Positions 9,049 through 16,434 of a stretch of DNA of 64,000 nt are shown here, piece by piece; within the stretch, counting starts at the first letter, position 1; each line of letters begins with the position of its first letter. This stretch comes from Bacteriovoracaceae bacterium UBA6153 (lineage in GTDB: Bacteria; Bdellovibrionota; Bacteriovoracia; Bacteriovoracales; Bacteriovoracaceae): the NCBI GenBank assembly GCA_002428265.1, contig DIUR01000033.1:516456-580455 (forward strand), given 5' to 3'. The notes under the pieces are model-generated. The model saw only the letters and a program-made list of their open reading frames with translations. It did no database searches and was not told the origin of the DNA. Made by a program: the position numbers and the translations under genes.

Positions 9049-9763
9049 TTATCAAAACTTCCTTCCTTGGGTTTCTTTTATAGCAGGGCTTGGCGGAAGC
9101 CTTCACTGCGTAGGAATGTGTGGAGGCCTGGTGACGGCCAGCTGTGAAAAAAGCCATGATGTTTTTAGATATCAACTGGGCCGCTTACTAGGCTATCTTA
9201 TCCTGGGCCTCTCTGCTGGTCTTTTGGGAAGCTTAATTAAAATAGAAAGCGCATCTCCTCTGGTGGCGATGATACCTGGATTATTCATTGGATTTCTTTT
9301 TCTTTACTGGGGAGTTCAAAACCTAAGAGGAAAAAAAGCAGAACTTCCCATGCCCAAATTTATGGGTAAGTTTTATTCACTCTTATGGAGAAAATTAGTC
9401 TTTAAGAACGTTGGAATCTCCAAGGCCTTTTTCACAGGGCTTATATCCATCTTTCTTCCTTGTGGACTGCTGTATGGTGTTGTCCTAGGGGCCGTGGCGA
9501 TTCAGCATCCTTTAATGGCCGCGACTTCAATGTTTTTCTTTTGGTTAGGCACAACCCCATCAATGGTCATGGCCCCAACTCTTATTCAAAAGTTTTTGAA
9601 ACCTTTTAAAAGCAGCTTGCCGAAAACATATGCGATCAGCTTAATTGCCATCGGTCTTATGACTGTGAGTTTTAGAATGGTAAAATACAACGAAAATCAA
9701 AGCACACATAACCATTCTCCGACAACACAAGCTGACAGTACCAAGCCTCACATGTGCCATTAA
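9029..9763 (+). CDS. SafE/DsbD-like (sulfite exporter TauE/SafE family) membrane protein of the cco cluster
   Basis: A 244-residue protein with about six helices. It begins with the typical LGGSLHCVGMCGG motif (metal- or thiol-active HCxxMC) and has FLPCGLLYG, as in the SafE/CcoH2-like family often found after ccoG and thought to act in copper handling for oxidase assembly. The TTG start has AAGGAGG 6 nt upstream and lies within ccoG. The C-terminal tail is His/Met-rich (THNHS, HMCH), consistent with metal binding. A classical CcoH (FixH) is not seen, so this protein occupies its place. It ends directly against hemN on the other strand. Confidence 0.8.
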   Translation: MSDLFFNYQNFLPWVSFIAGLGGSLHCVGMCGGLVTASCEKSHDVFRYQLGRLLGYLILGLSAGLLGSLIKIESASPLVAMIPGLFIGFLFLYWGVQNLRGKKAELPMPKFMGKFYSLLWRKLVFKNVGISKAFFTGLISIFLPCGLLYGVVLGAVAIQHPLMAATSMFFFWLGTTPSMVMAPTLIQKFLKPFKSSLPKTYAISLIAIGLMTVSFRMVKYNENQSTHNHSPTTQADSTKPHMCH

Positions 9764-11098
9764 TTAGATCGTTTTGCTGAATTTTGTTAAGGGCATCTTC
9801 TCTCTGAAGTAATAGTCAAAGGCCATAGCAATATTGCGTGTGAACTTTTTTCCCTCAGGAAGAATTGTAAGTTTTTTATTTTGAAAATTGAGAATACCAT
9901 CGCTGGCCATATTGGTAAGTTCAAGCTGAACTTCAGGCCAATAAGGAAGATTTTCCGGACTCTCCAGAATACTTTCATCTGTACACATTAAATCTAATAT
10001 AATTTTTTGAACATTCAAGTCATCTTGATTATGAGTGTGCCCGATAGCAAGAGGAAGCTCTCCTCTTTTTAATCTTAGCTCATACTCACTTAGTCCCTTT
10101 TCATTTTGCATGAAACTCATTGAGGAATCCGAGATGGAAGTTGGTCCTAGTCCTAAAAGAATGGGAGACTTTTTATCAACATATCCCATAAAGTTTCTGT
10201 GAAGTTTATTTTCATTTTTTGCAATGAATAGAAAATTATGTGGAAGAGCAAAATGATCCATTCCTACGTCGTGATAGCCATCCATTGCCAATAACTCTTT
10301 TCCTTTTTCATAAAGAGAGAGCTTAACTTCAGCTTTAGGAAGATCGTCTTCGTTAATGAGTCTTTGATTTTTTATCTTATCCGGTAAATGGGCATAGCTA
10401 TAAAAAGCGATTAAATCTGGTTTCAGTTTTCTAATTAACCGAAACGTTTCTTCAATCGAGTTTATGTTTTGTTTTGGAAGTCCGTAAATGACATCAAAGT
10501 TAATTGACTCAAAATTAAGCAGACGCATCTCTTTGACCAGAGACTCTACCATTTCAAAAGACTGCATTCTATTAATGGCCTTCTGTACGTCTTTATCAAA
10601 ATCCTGGATTCCTAAACTAACTCTCGTAATGTTGATTCTCTTAAAACATTCAAGATGCTCTTTTGTGGTCACACGAGGATCTATTTCAATTGAACCAACA
10701 AAACCAGCAGTCTTTTTGGTCGTTAAAGCATGGATTAAAATTTCAAGATTTTCAGGTGATAAAAACGTCGGTGTTCCGCCGCCGAAATGAAGAGAATTTA
10801 TAACTGGAGTAAACCCCAGGAGATTTTTATACATCGCCCACTCTGTTAAAAGCAGTTCTATAAAATGTTCCTGTACTCCTTTATTCTTTGTTATGACTCT
10901 GTTGCAGGCACAGTAATAACAAAGCTTTTCGCAAAACGGGATATGAACATAAAGATCCATTCCTGTTTCGGCGTGATAGTTCATTTGCAAATGATTAACC
11001 CACTCCATCTCAGTGGGTTTATTCTTCCAGAATGGGACAGGTGGATAACTTGTATATCTGGGACCCTGTCGATTATATTTCTCCAGAAGATTTTTCAT
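9764..11098 (-). CDS. hemN: Oxygen-independent coproporphyrinogen III dehydrogenase (HemN)
   Basis: A radical-SAM enzyme of 444 residues that converts coproporphyrinogen III to protoporphyrinogen IX without oxygen, for haem synthesis at low O2. The N-terminal RYTSYPPVPFW block and the radical-SAM cluster motif CEKLCYYCAC are those of true HemN (HemW lacks this form), followed by FGGGTPTFL, DPR and the HemN C-terminal domain. It lies 3 nt downstream of the HiPIP gene and is probably in one operon with it. It converges with the cco cluster with no gap (9763/9764). Confidence 0.93.
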   Translation of the reverse strand: MKNLLEKYNRQGPRYTSYPPVPFWKNKPTEMEWVNHLQMNYHAETGMDLYVHIPFCEKLCYYCACNRVITKNKGVQEHFIELLLTEWAMYKNLLGFTPVINSLHFGGGTPTFLSPENLEILIHALTTKKTAGFVGSIEIDPRVTTKEHLECFKRINITRVSLGIQDFDKDVQKAINRMQSFEMVESLVKEMRLLNFESINFDVIYGLPKQNINSIEETFRLIRKLKPDLIAFYSYAHLPDKIKNQRLINEDDLPKAEVKLSLYEKGKELLAMDGYHDVGMDHFALPHNFLFIAKNENKLHRNFMGYVDKKSPILLGLGPTSISDSSMSFMQNEKGLSEYELRLKRGELPLAIGHTHNQDDLNVQKIILDLMCTDESILESPENLPYWPEVQLELTNMASDGILNFQNKKLTILPEGKKFTRNIAMAFDYYFREKMPLTKFSKTI

Positions 11099-11101
11099 TT
11101 A

Positions 11102-11464
11102 TTATGCCTTTACTGCGTAGCTCTTACACCATCCACAATGAGTAACGTATTTCATTCCCATCATCGTGCATGGAGCGTGACCACTGTCAGCTTTAGCAGT
11201 ATTGTAGAACTTACAGTTTCCGCAATTAGCACCCGCTTTATATTTTGCATTTTTAGAAGTTTTTGCATCTAGAACGTATTCTAAACCTTTTCCCATTCCT
11301 TCTGTCGGTGAACCTAGTGCTTTACCTGCAGGTGCTTTGGCCGGACAAGCATCAGCTGCCAGAAGGCTTCCTGATTTCAGAGCTAGGGGAACAATTGCAA
11401 GAGTGGCCACGGCCATTTGAAAGAAGGACCTGCGTGTTAGGTTTTTTGAAAGTTCGTCATCCAT
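11102..11464 (-). CDS. Tat-exported high-potential iron-sulfur protein (HiPIP)
   Basis: A small periplasmic electron carrier of 120 residues. The ATG at 11464 is preferred over one at 11500 because GGAG lies 8-9 nt before it. A twin-arginine signal (LTRRSFFQ plus a hydrophobic stretch ending near LLAADA) is followed by the HiPIP cluster pattern CGNC, then APCTMM, then CGWC. It probably donates electrons to a terminal oxidase such as the neighbouring cbb3, although the electron partner is inferred. It shares a transcript with hemN, and an FNR-like box lies about 64-75 nt upstream. Confidence 0.88.
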   Translation of the reverse strand: MDDELSKNLTRRSFFQMAVATLAIVPLALKSGSLLAADACPAKAPAGKALGSPTEGMGKGLEYVLDAKTSKNAKYKAGANCGNCKFYNTAKADSGHAPCTMMGMKYVTHCGWCKSYAVKA

Positions 11465-11527
11465 TTTGATGTCTCCAATAGTTTTACTTATTAAAAACAT
11501 CTTAGATAAGAATTGGTGTTTGAAATA

Positions 11528-11539
11528 TGATTCAGATCA
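11528..11539 (-). promoter_or_regulatory. FNR-box-like site upstream of the HiPIP-hemN operon
   Basis: TGAT-TCAG-ATCA matches the core of TTGAT-N4-ATCAA perfectly except for the outermost base on each side. It lies 64-75 nt before the HiPIP ATG, where a class-II activator site could sit. The same window encodes an FNR-type regulator, and hemN is a known FNR target in other bacteria. Confidence 0.5.
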
Positions 11540-11568
11540 GCTTTTGAAAATTTTAAGCGCCCCAATAT

Positions 11569-11594
11569 AAAAAGCCACTCCCGAGGGAATGGCT
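11569..11594 (-). terminator. Rho-independent terminator on the minus strand, no gene upstream of it
   Basis: Read on the minus strand, AGCCATTCC-CTCG-GGAGTGGCT forms a full 9-bp stem (one U-G wobble) with a 4-nt loop, then TTTTATATT. On the plus strand the wobble becomes a C-A mismatch, which favours minus-strand transcription. No minus-strand CDS lies upstream, pointing to an RNA gene. Confidence 0.6.
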
Positions 11595-11845
11595 TCTTAT
11601 TGATTTTAGGGATCAAGTCCTTCGAGCTAGAGAATTCGGTCGGAGCATATTAATGAACCACCTTAAACATGCTTTAATCAAACGTTAAGACAATAGCTCT
11701 AGTTTTATAAACGCACTTTCTAACTCTTAAATAACTTGGGTGAGGCTATTCAATACATTTTCACCAACACCAATTAGTCCCTGATCAGAATTGCTTCCGA
11801 TCATTCTTAACTTAGATATTGCACCCTCGGTGCCAACTTAAAAAA
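11569..11845 (-). ncRNA. Candidate structured non-coding RNA, class unknown
   Basis: A roughly 280-nt stretch with no credible ORF that ends in a strong minus-strand terminator. Internal structure also pairs better on the minus strand: a 7-bp stem closed by a GCAA tetraloop at 11784-11801 contains a G-U that would be an A-C mismatch on the plus strand. A second hairpin (GCACC/GGTGC) lies near the presumed 5' end around 11820-11835. The 5' end is estimated from a weak promoter-like TTGTGC/TATGTT pair farther upstream. Length would suit a 6S-like RNA, but I recognise no 6S, RNase P, tmRNA or SRP signature. Confidence 0.4.
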
Positions 11846-12151
11846 CTTTGTAACATAATGTTTTATGGAAGAGGCACAAAAAAAATGAGGAATATTATCC
11901 TAAACAAGCGGGATTCTTATACCAAATTTCTTCTTGAGCAAAAAAGTCTTGTCAGGGTCATTGTGTATATAGAACTTTTTTTCCCTTTGAATCATTTAGT
12001 CACCGACGATTCTTATTTTTTTAATTAGTCCGCTAAAATTTTCACGCGCTTAAATAATCTGAGAGCTTGGCACAAACAATGCTCTTGATCATTCTATAAG
12101 ATCAGAAAGATCGAAATAAAAAATGTTTCTACATTCATTAGGAGCTTTAGG

Positions 12152-13072
12152 ATGAAGCACGTTCAACAAAAATTAGCGATAATTTTTCTATCGCTATTCA
12201 TATCTACCAATGTACATGCGTGGGGTTCAAAGAGACCATCAACGCCAACGACACCAACCGTCCCCAGTACTCCCAGTAATCCAACGACACCCACCACCCC
12301 CACAACGCCTCCACCAATCACTGAAGGCGCATACGTTGATCAAATCAAAGCACTCGCTGCAAGTTCAAGTTGTGCTTCGTATTCGTGGAAAAACCGCTCT
12401 AGAGCACCCGCTGCTTACATAAAAGGAATGGCCTTAAACTATGCACGCAGTTACTGCAGAATTAAAACTTCTCTTGATGCTCCAACAGGTGCAGCGCTTT
12501 TATTAAAAGCGAAGGCCGGTGATGCGGCAAAAGATGCCGTTGCTCATTATGCAACTAACTTCTCTTCACTCTCAATGAATAATGCTGTCGCTGGTTACGG
12601 GCCCCTTAGGTCCACTTATACTTTAGGTATTGGTTTAGGAATGAGAGAGAGCTCTGGAAAATATTGTGAAGGACGAGATATGTCAGCATCAAACACTAGT
12701 GCAGAGACGGCAGAGGCCGGCATGTTTCAAACGAGCTACAATTCTATGTCAGCTTCTCCAGAGTTAAGTAAACTCTATGCTGAATACAAAGCTAATCCTG
12801 GAAAATGTCTTCTGGATGTTTATAGTGCCGGGATTAGTTGTGGGAGCACCAGCAATGCAGGATCAGGGGAAGGTCTCACTTATCAAAAATTAAATAAGTC
12901 ATGTCCGGCCTTTGCTGCTGAATACGCCATGATGATGTTAAGAGTCCGTCGCAATCACTATGGGCCAATCAATAGAAAAGAAGCTGAAGTGATTCCTGCT
13001 TGCAAGACGATGCTGGAAAATGTTGAAGCGATAATTGAAAGCAATGCATATGCGTGTGATGACTTGATTTAA
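12152..13072 (+). CDS. Secreted lysozyme/transglycosylase-like protein with Pro-Thr linker
   Basis: A 306-residue exported protein: signal peptide (about residues 1-23, ending VHAWG), a Pro/Thr-rich linker (residues about 28-53) and a globular domain. The globular part has GLGMRESSGKYCEGRD and later EAGMFQTSYNS, which resembles the catalytic-Glu and glycan-binding blocks of SLT/goose-lysozyme-type folds, so a peptidoglycan-cleaving role is likely but not proven. Eight or more cysteines in the domain suggest disulfides and an extracytoplasmic site. AGGAG lies upstream of the ATG. It is followed by a strong bidirectional terminator. Confidence 0.6.
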   Translation: MKHVQQKLAIIFLSLFISTNVHAWGSKRPSTPTTPTVPSTPSNPTTPTTPTTPPPITEGAYVDQIKALAASSSCASYSWKNRSRAPAAYIKGMALNYARSYCRIKTSLDAPTGAALLLKAKAGDAAKDAVAHYATNFSSLSMNNAVAGYGPLRSTYTLGIGLGMRESSGKYCEGRDMSASNTSAETAEAGMFQTSYNSMSASPELSKLYAEYKANPGKCLLDVYSAGISCGSTSNAGSGEGLTYQKLNKSCPAFAAEYAMMMLRVRRNHYGPINRKEAEVIPACKTMLENVEAIIESNAYACDDLI

Positions 13073-13084
13073 CTCAAAAAAAAA

Positions 13085-13110
13085 GGCCACTATTCAAGTG
13101 GCCTTTTTTT
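13085..13110. terminator. Bidirectional Rho-independent terminator between convergent genes
   Basis: GGCCAC-TATTCAA-GTGGCC forms a 6-bp GC stem, preceded by a run of A and followed by a run of seven T. It serves both the lysozyme-like gene (+) and the cysteine-peptidase-like gene (-). Confidence 0.8.
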
Positions 13111-13111
13111 A

Positions 13112-14017
13112 TTATTTACATGAGATGAACTCGATTTCTTTGAGTGCTGTTTTCTTGTGATTCAAGTATTCGTCCATATCCCAAACTCTTGGCTCGTGCC
13201 AGTCAGAATCCACGATTAATAAATACGTCTTACCTTCTACGACAAATGATCCTGCTGCAAAGACCGTATGCCCACCTGAATTTCTATCTCCAACTCTTCT
13301 TGGAATCCATAGACGTTCATCCAATGTAACACCTGCCTCTTTATACATCTCAAGACTAAATGGCGACTTCACCATTTCACGTCCGATATTATAAGAGATA
13401 ATAATAGGAAGACCAGATTCAAGCTGTGTTAAAACAAGCTTGCGAGCTTGCTCGTACGACTCAGTTTTAGTCATTTTACATTTGAAGCCGTACTTCTTTC
13501 CATACTTGTTCAAAATCCCACTGACAGAGTATCTATGAGATGGTGTGAGATAGTATTCGTTAATTGCATCAGCTAGCATCTGAGAGCGACCTTCTTCTGT
13601 ACTAAGATCATCCCAAAGAAGTCCTGTTCCTTCAAAACCAGAATAATTAATTTGATTTAAATATCCATTAATAGCGTATCCAGTACAAGTCCCGCCTACC
13701 TGCTGATAAGGGTCGATCACAGTTTGAAGGTTTGAGTTCTTACGTGTGAAATAAGTTGAATCTACATAATGAATTTTGCGAGTCTTCGGATTGAGATACA
13801 TTCTATAAGACTCAGTCCCTTCAGGACGAATCACATTTCCTAAGAAGACAGCTTCACCACTTAAATTTTCATCACTTGTTTTAAGTTCAACAACTGAGCC
13901 TATCGCTTGCTTAAAAACGCCAGTCGCAATGGCCTTTTTTGTAGTCACTGAAATCTCGCCCGCAGCAAAAGCCTGTAGGGAGATTAAAGCTAGAAATAAA
14001 GCTGTAAACTTTTTCAT
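13112..14017 (-). CDS. Secreted cysteine-peptidase-like protein (papain/C39-like fold)
   Basis: A 301-residue protein with a signal peptide (residues 1-18, ending QAFA). The candidate catalytic Cys lies in VGGTCTGYA (residues about 109-117), and the candidate His is in SGGHTVFAAG, followed by LIVDSDW with a possible Asp. The order Cys-His-Asp and the spacing fit papain/C39-like peptidases, but overall similarity to a named family is not obvious. It starts 8 nt after the VOC gene stop, so the two form an operon. No clear Shine-Dalgarno was seen, consistent with coupling to the upstream gene. Confidence 0.6.
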   Translation of the reverse strand: MKKFTALFLALISLQAFAAGEISVTTKKAIATGVFKQAIGSVVELKTSDENLSGEAVFLGNVIRPEGTESYRMYLNPKTRKIHYVDSTYFTRKNSNLQTVIDPYQQVGGTCTGYAINGYLNQINYSGFEGTGLLWDDLSTEEGRSQMLADAINEYYLTPSHRYSVSGILNKYGKKYGFKCKMTKTESYEQARKLVLTQLESGLPIIISYNIGREMVKSPFSLEMYKEAGVTLDERLWIPRRVGDRNSGGHTVFAAGSFVVEGKTYLLIVDSDWHEPRVWDMDEYLNHKKTALKEIEFISCK

Positions 14018-14025
14018 AAAATTAC

Positions 14026-14784
14026 TTATGAGTTTTTCTTCTTCGTGAAATCAATCATCAGGTCTTCACAACGCTGAATATGCTCAGGAGTGATCTGCCA
14101 GATTTTAAGGCCTTTAATTTCATTTTCTATTTTTTCAAATAGTGCGAAATCTAAAAATGGAGTGACTTTCCCACTTTGATACTCGCGCTCTTTTTCACCG
14201 TAGAGGCCTAAGAATGTTTTATCTCTAAACCACAACTCGCGGTTAGCTTCTTGAATAGCTAAAAGGCTATCTTTACTTGGGCGTCTTTGAACGAACTCAA
14301 AAAACATCGCACTTGATCTGATACCTGGATAAAACCATTCACCTGAAAAAACCTGGATAAGATCATCTTCATCATCTTTTAAAATAGGAGTGATGAACTG
14401 CACACCACGCTCAAGAGCAAATTTATGGAATGCCAGTAAGTCTGGAGTTCTTAAAGCAATATGTTGCCAAAGAGCTGCTGAATTATGAGAGTCCAACATT
14501 TCTCTTACGTGCGAAGGCTGAGCTTTAGGCTCTGATGGCTGAACCACAGCAAAAATAGTTTTAGTTTGCGCCTTATCTTCAACAGAGCCTTGTCCTACTT
14601 GAACAGCAAATGTTAAAGACTCTTCGCCAGCTCCAGGAGTCCACTCTTTTCTTTTTTCATATAAAAGATTTTCCGGGCCAACACCAAAGATAACGTTAAA
14701 GGCCACATAGGCCACGTTGTATAATCTTGGCTGAAGTAAAAGGGTCATGTGATCAACTTGAAAATTCTGAAATGAATGCTTCAT
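14026..14784 (-). CDS. VOC-superfamily protein resembling 4-hydroxyphenylpyruvate dioxygenase
   Basis: A 252-residue metal-dependent dioxygenase-like protein. The ATG at 14784 has AAGGA 6 nt upstream and is preferred to the TTG at 14808. Two VOC modules are visible. Likely Fe(II) ligands are His in QVDHM, His in LWQHIALRTPDL and Glu in AMFFEFVQRR; the last two are the HPPD C-terminal landmarks. True HPPD is about 350 residues, so this is a shorter relative and the substrate is uncertain. It is upstream of and coupled to the cysteine-peptidase-like gene. Confidence 0.6.
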   Translation of the reverse strand: MKHSFQNFQVDHMTLLLQPRLYNVAYVAFNVIFGVGPENLLYEKRKEWTPGAGEESLTFAVQVGQGSVEDKAQTKTIFAVVQPSEPKAQPSHVREMLDSHNSAALWQHIALRTPDLLAFHKFALERGVQFITPILKDDEDDLIQVFSGEWFYPGIRSSAMFFEFVQRRPSKDSLLAIQEANRELWFRDKTFLGLYGEKEREYQSGKVTPFLDFALFEKIENEIKGLKIWQITPEHIQRCEDLMIDFTKKKNS

Positions 14785-14908
14785 AAAGTCCTTAAGTAAT
14801 GTTTGCAAAAAGTTGGATAAGCTTAACCTTAGCCTCTGCAGATTTAAAAGTTTTTTATGAATTTTTTGGGATGTTTTTAGCTATTATGACGAAGTGCAGA
14901 TTAAAAAT

Positions 14909-14935
14909 AAAAAAGGGCCCCAATAAAGAGGCCCT
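14909..14935 (-). terminator. Terminator of the dps gene
   Basis: On the minus strand AGGGCC-(about 10 nt)-GGCCCT is followed by TTTTTTATTTTT. It begins about 20 nt after the dps stop codon. Confidence 0.75.
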
Positions 14936-14954
14936 AATGGGTCTTAAGTACTAA

Positions 14955-15599
14955 TTAATGCTTTGATGTATCATTAAGTTTTGCTTCCGGAAGATTTGCT
15001 TCTGTCGGCGAAAGTGAAACTAAATGCTCCGAGATAAACCAAGTCTGAAGCTCGTTAGTTCTGATGACACTGCTGACAAGTAGATCAGCTGTCCCTTCAT
15101 CATCTCCTTCAGACGCTCTTTTAGCAGCTTTCCTTACAAATTTAAAAATAACTTCGTGAGCAGCTACTAGTCTTGAAATTTGAGCAGGAACTTCTTCTCT
15201 GCCTGTTGGTGGAATTTCAATTTTAGAAAGCTCTACAACTTCACTTGCCATAGCAACGCTAATACCGCCCAGAACCTGGATTCGCTCAGCGATTAAATCA
15301 ACCAGCTCTGCTTGCTCTGTATAATGTTTATCAAAAAGTAAGTGAAGTTGATAAAATGTAGCTCCTGACGTTTGCCAGTGACATTTTTTATAAAGATCAC
15401 GAAGAGTCATCGTGTCTGCTAAGATTCTATTTAAGTTAGAAATACTTTCTTCACAAACTTTATCTTCCAATCCTAATGGTACAGGAAAACGAGTTCCGAA
15501 TTTTTGAATTTCGCTAGAAGTTTGATTCATAACTGGAGCTGCTGGAATCGCCGCTTTTGCTGTTTTAGTGTGATTGTCCATTTTCGTTTCCTGTTTCAT
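14955..15599 (-). CDS. dps: Dps-family DNA-binding ferritin
   Basis: A 214-residue member of the Dps/miniferritin family that oxidises and stores iron with H2O2 and protects DNA. The ATG at 15599 has AGGAG (CAGGAGTAATT) upstream; an extra 33 codons to 15698 have no ribosome site. The four-helix core shows the ferroxidase residues in LYKKCHWQTSG and LHLLFDKHYTEQAELVDLIAERI. A roughly 50-residue N-terminal extension rich in Lys and Ala precedes the core and may contact DNA. Single gene with its own terminator. Confidence 0.9.
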   Translation of the reverse strand: MKQETKMDNHTKTAKAAIPAAPVMNQTSSEIQKFGTRFPVPLGLEDKVCEESISNLNRILADTMTLRDLYKKCHWQTSGATFYQLHLLFDKHYTEQAELVDLIAERIQVLGGISVAMASEVVELSKIEIPPTGREEVPAQISRLVAAHEVIFKFVRKAAKRASEGDDEGTADLLVSSVIRTNELQTWFISEHLVSLSPTEANLPEAKLNDTSKH

Positions 15600-15885
15600 A
15601 ATTACTCCTGACTGTTTAATGATAGAGCTGTCCCAGACCCAATATTGCAGTCTCCGTGCCCTCCTACAGAAGCTATTCATTGTAATGTTTTCATGCACTT
15701 AAACTATCCCAAAATGCCCAAATTACCCCTCGACGTGGATATCTGACCCAACTACTTAGGGTGTTAAAACTTTAGTCACTTTTATCTGAGCATGAGAAAT
15801 TTTACAGGAGTGCCCCAAACAAAAATTTAGACGTGATAAATTTGATTCAATTAAGCATTGAACACACGAGATTCGGAGGTCAGTT

Positions 15886-16341
15886 ATGTTAGAAATAGCA
15901 ATGGTCACAACACTTGCAGGAATGGGATTCTACTTTTTTAAATCAACTGATTTACCAAAAGATCTTAAAGAAAGAAGCGCGCAAAACAGAGCTAACAGTA
16001 GTTACGAAGCATCTGCACCTAAAAAATTTGCAATGCCAAAAGTAAATTTAGAGAAGTCATTAGTAACTCCTAAAGAAATTGCTAATCTTCCAACTCTTAA
16101 TAATGTTACAAAGATTGATATTAAAGATTCTCTAGAAGCACAAAGACTTCATGAAATAAAAAAACAAGAAAGAGAAATTTTAATCGCTCTTCACAATAGA
16201 AAGATTGATGAGCTTACATTGCTCATCACAACTCTTGAGCAACAAATTAAAGAAAACAATGCAAGAAATGCTGAAATTCAAGCTCAGATTAATCTTCACC
16301 TTGAGTCTCTAAAATTATTAAAAGAAACTAAAATCGCATAA
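15886..16341 (+). CDS. Small membrane-anchored coiled-coil protein, unknown function
   Basis: A 151-residue protein I do not recognise. It opens with one hydrophobic segment (residues 1-18), then a polar stretch, and ends in a long predicted coiled coil (residues about 80-150, heptads rich in Leu, Ile, Glu, Lys and Gln). GGAGG precedes the ATG. It has its own strong terminator and is a single-gene unit. It could be an inner-membrane-tethered scaffold, but no function is claimed. Confidence 0.6.
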   Translation: MLEIAMVTTLAGMGFYFFKSTDLPKDLKERSAQNRANSSYEASAPKKFAMPKVNLEKSLVTPKEIANLPTLNNVTKIDIKDSLEAQRLHEIKKQEREILIALHNRKIDELTLLITTLEQQIKENNARNAEIQAQINLHLESLKLLKETKIA

Positions 16342-16368
16342 TGATCTTTTCTCACAACAACAAAAAAA

Positions 16369-16394
16369 GCCAGGGCCCTAACCCTGGCTTTTTT
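16369..16394 (+). terminator. Rho-independent terminator
   Basis: GCCAGGG-CCCTAA-CCCTGGC is a perfect 7-bp stem followed by six T, 27 nt after the coiled-coil gene. Confidence 0.85.
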
Positions 16395-16434
16395 ATTTTA
16401 GCGCTCTAAATATATCTTAAAGCGGGGGCATGAT

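Noticed and set aside
11819..12028. 69-codon plus-strand ORF
   Set aside because: No ribosome site, no signal or family pattern, and it overlaps the candidate minus-strand RNA.
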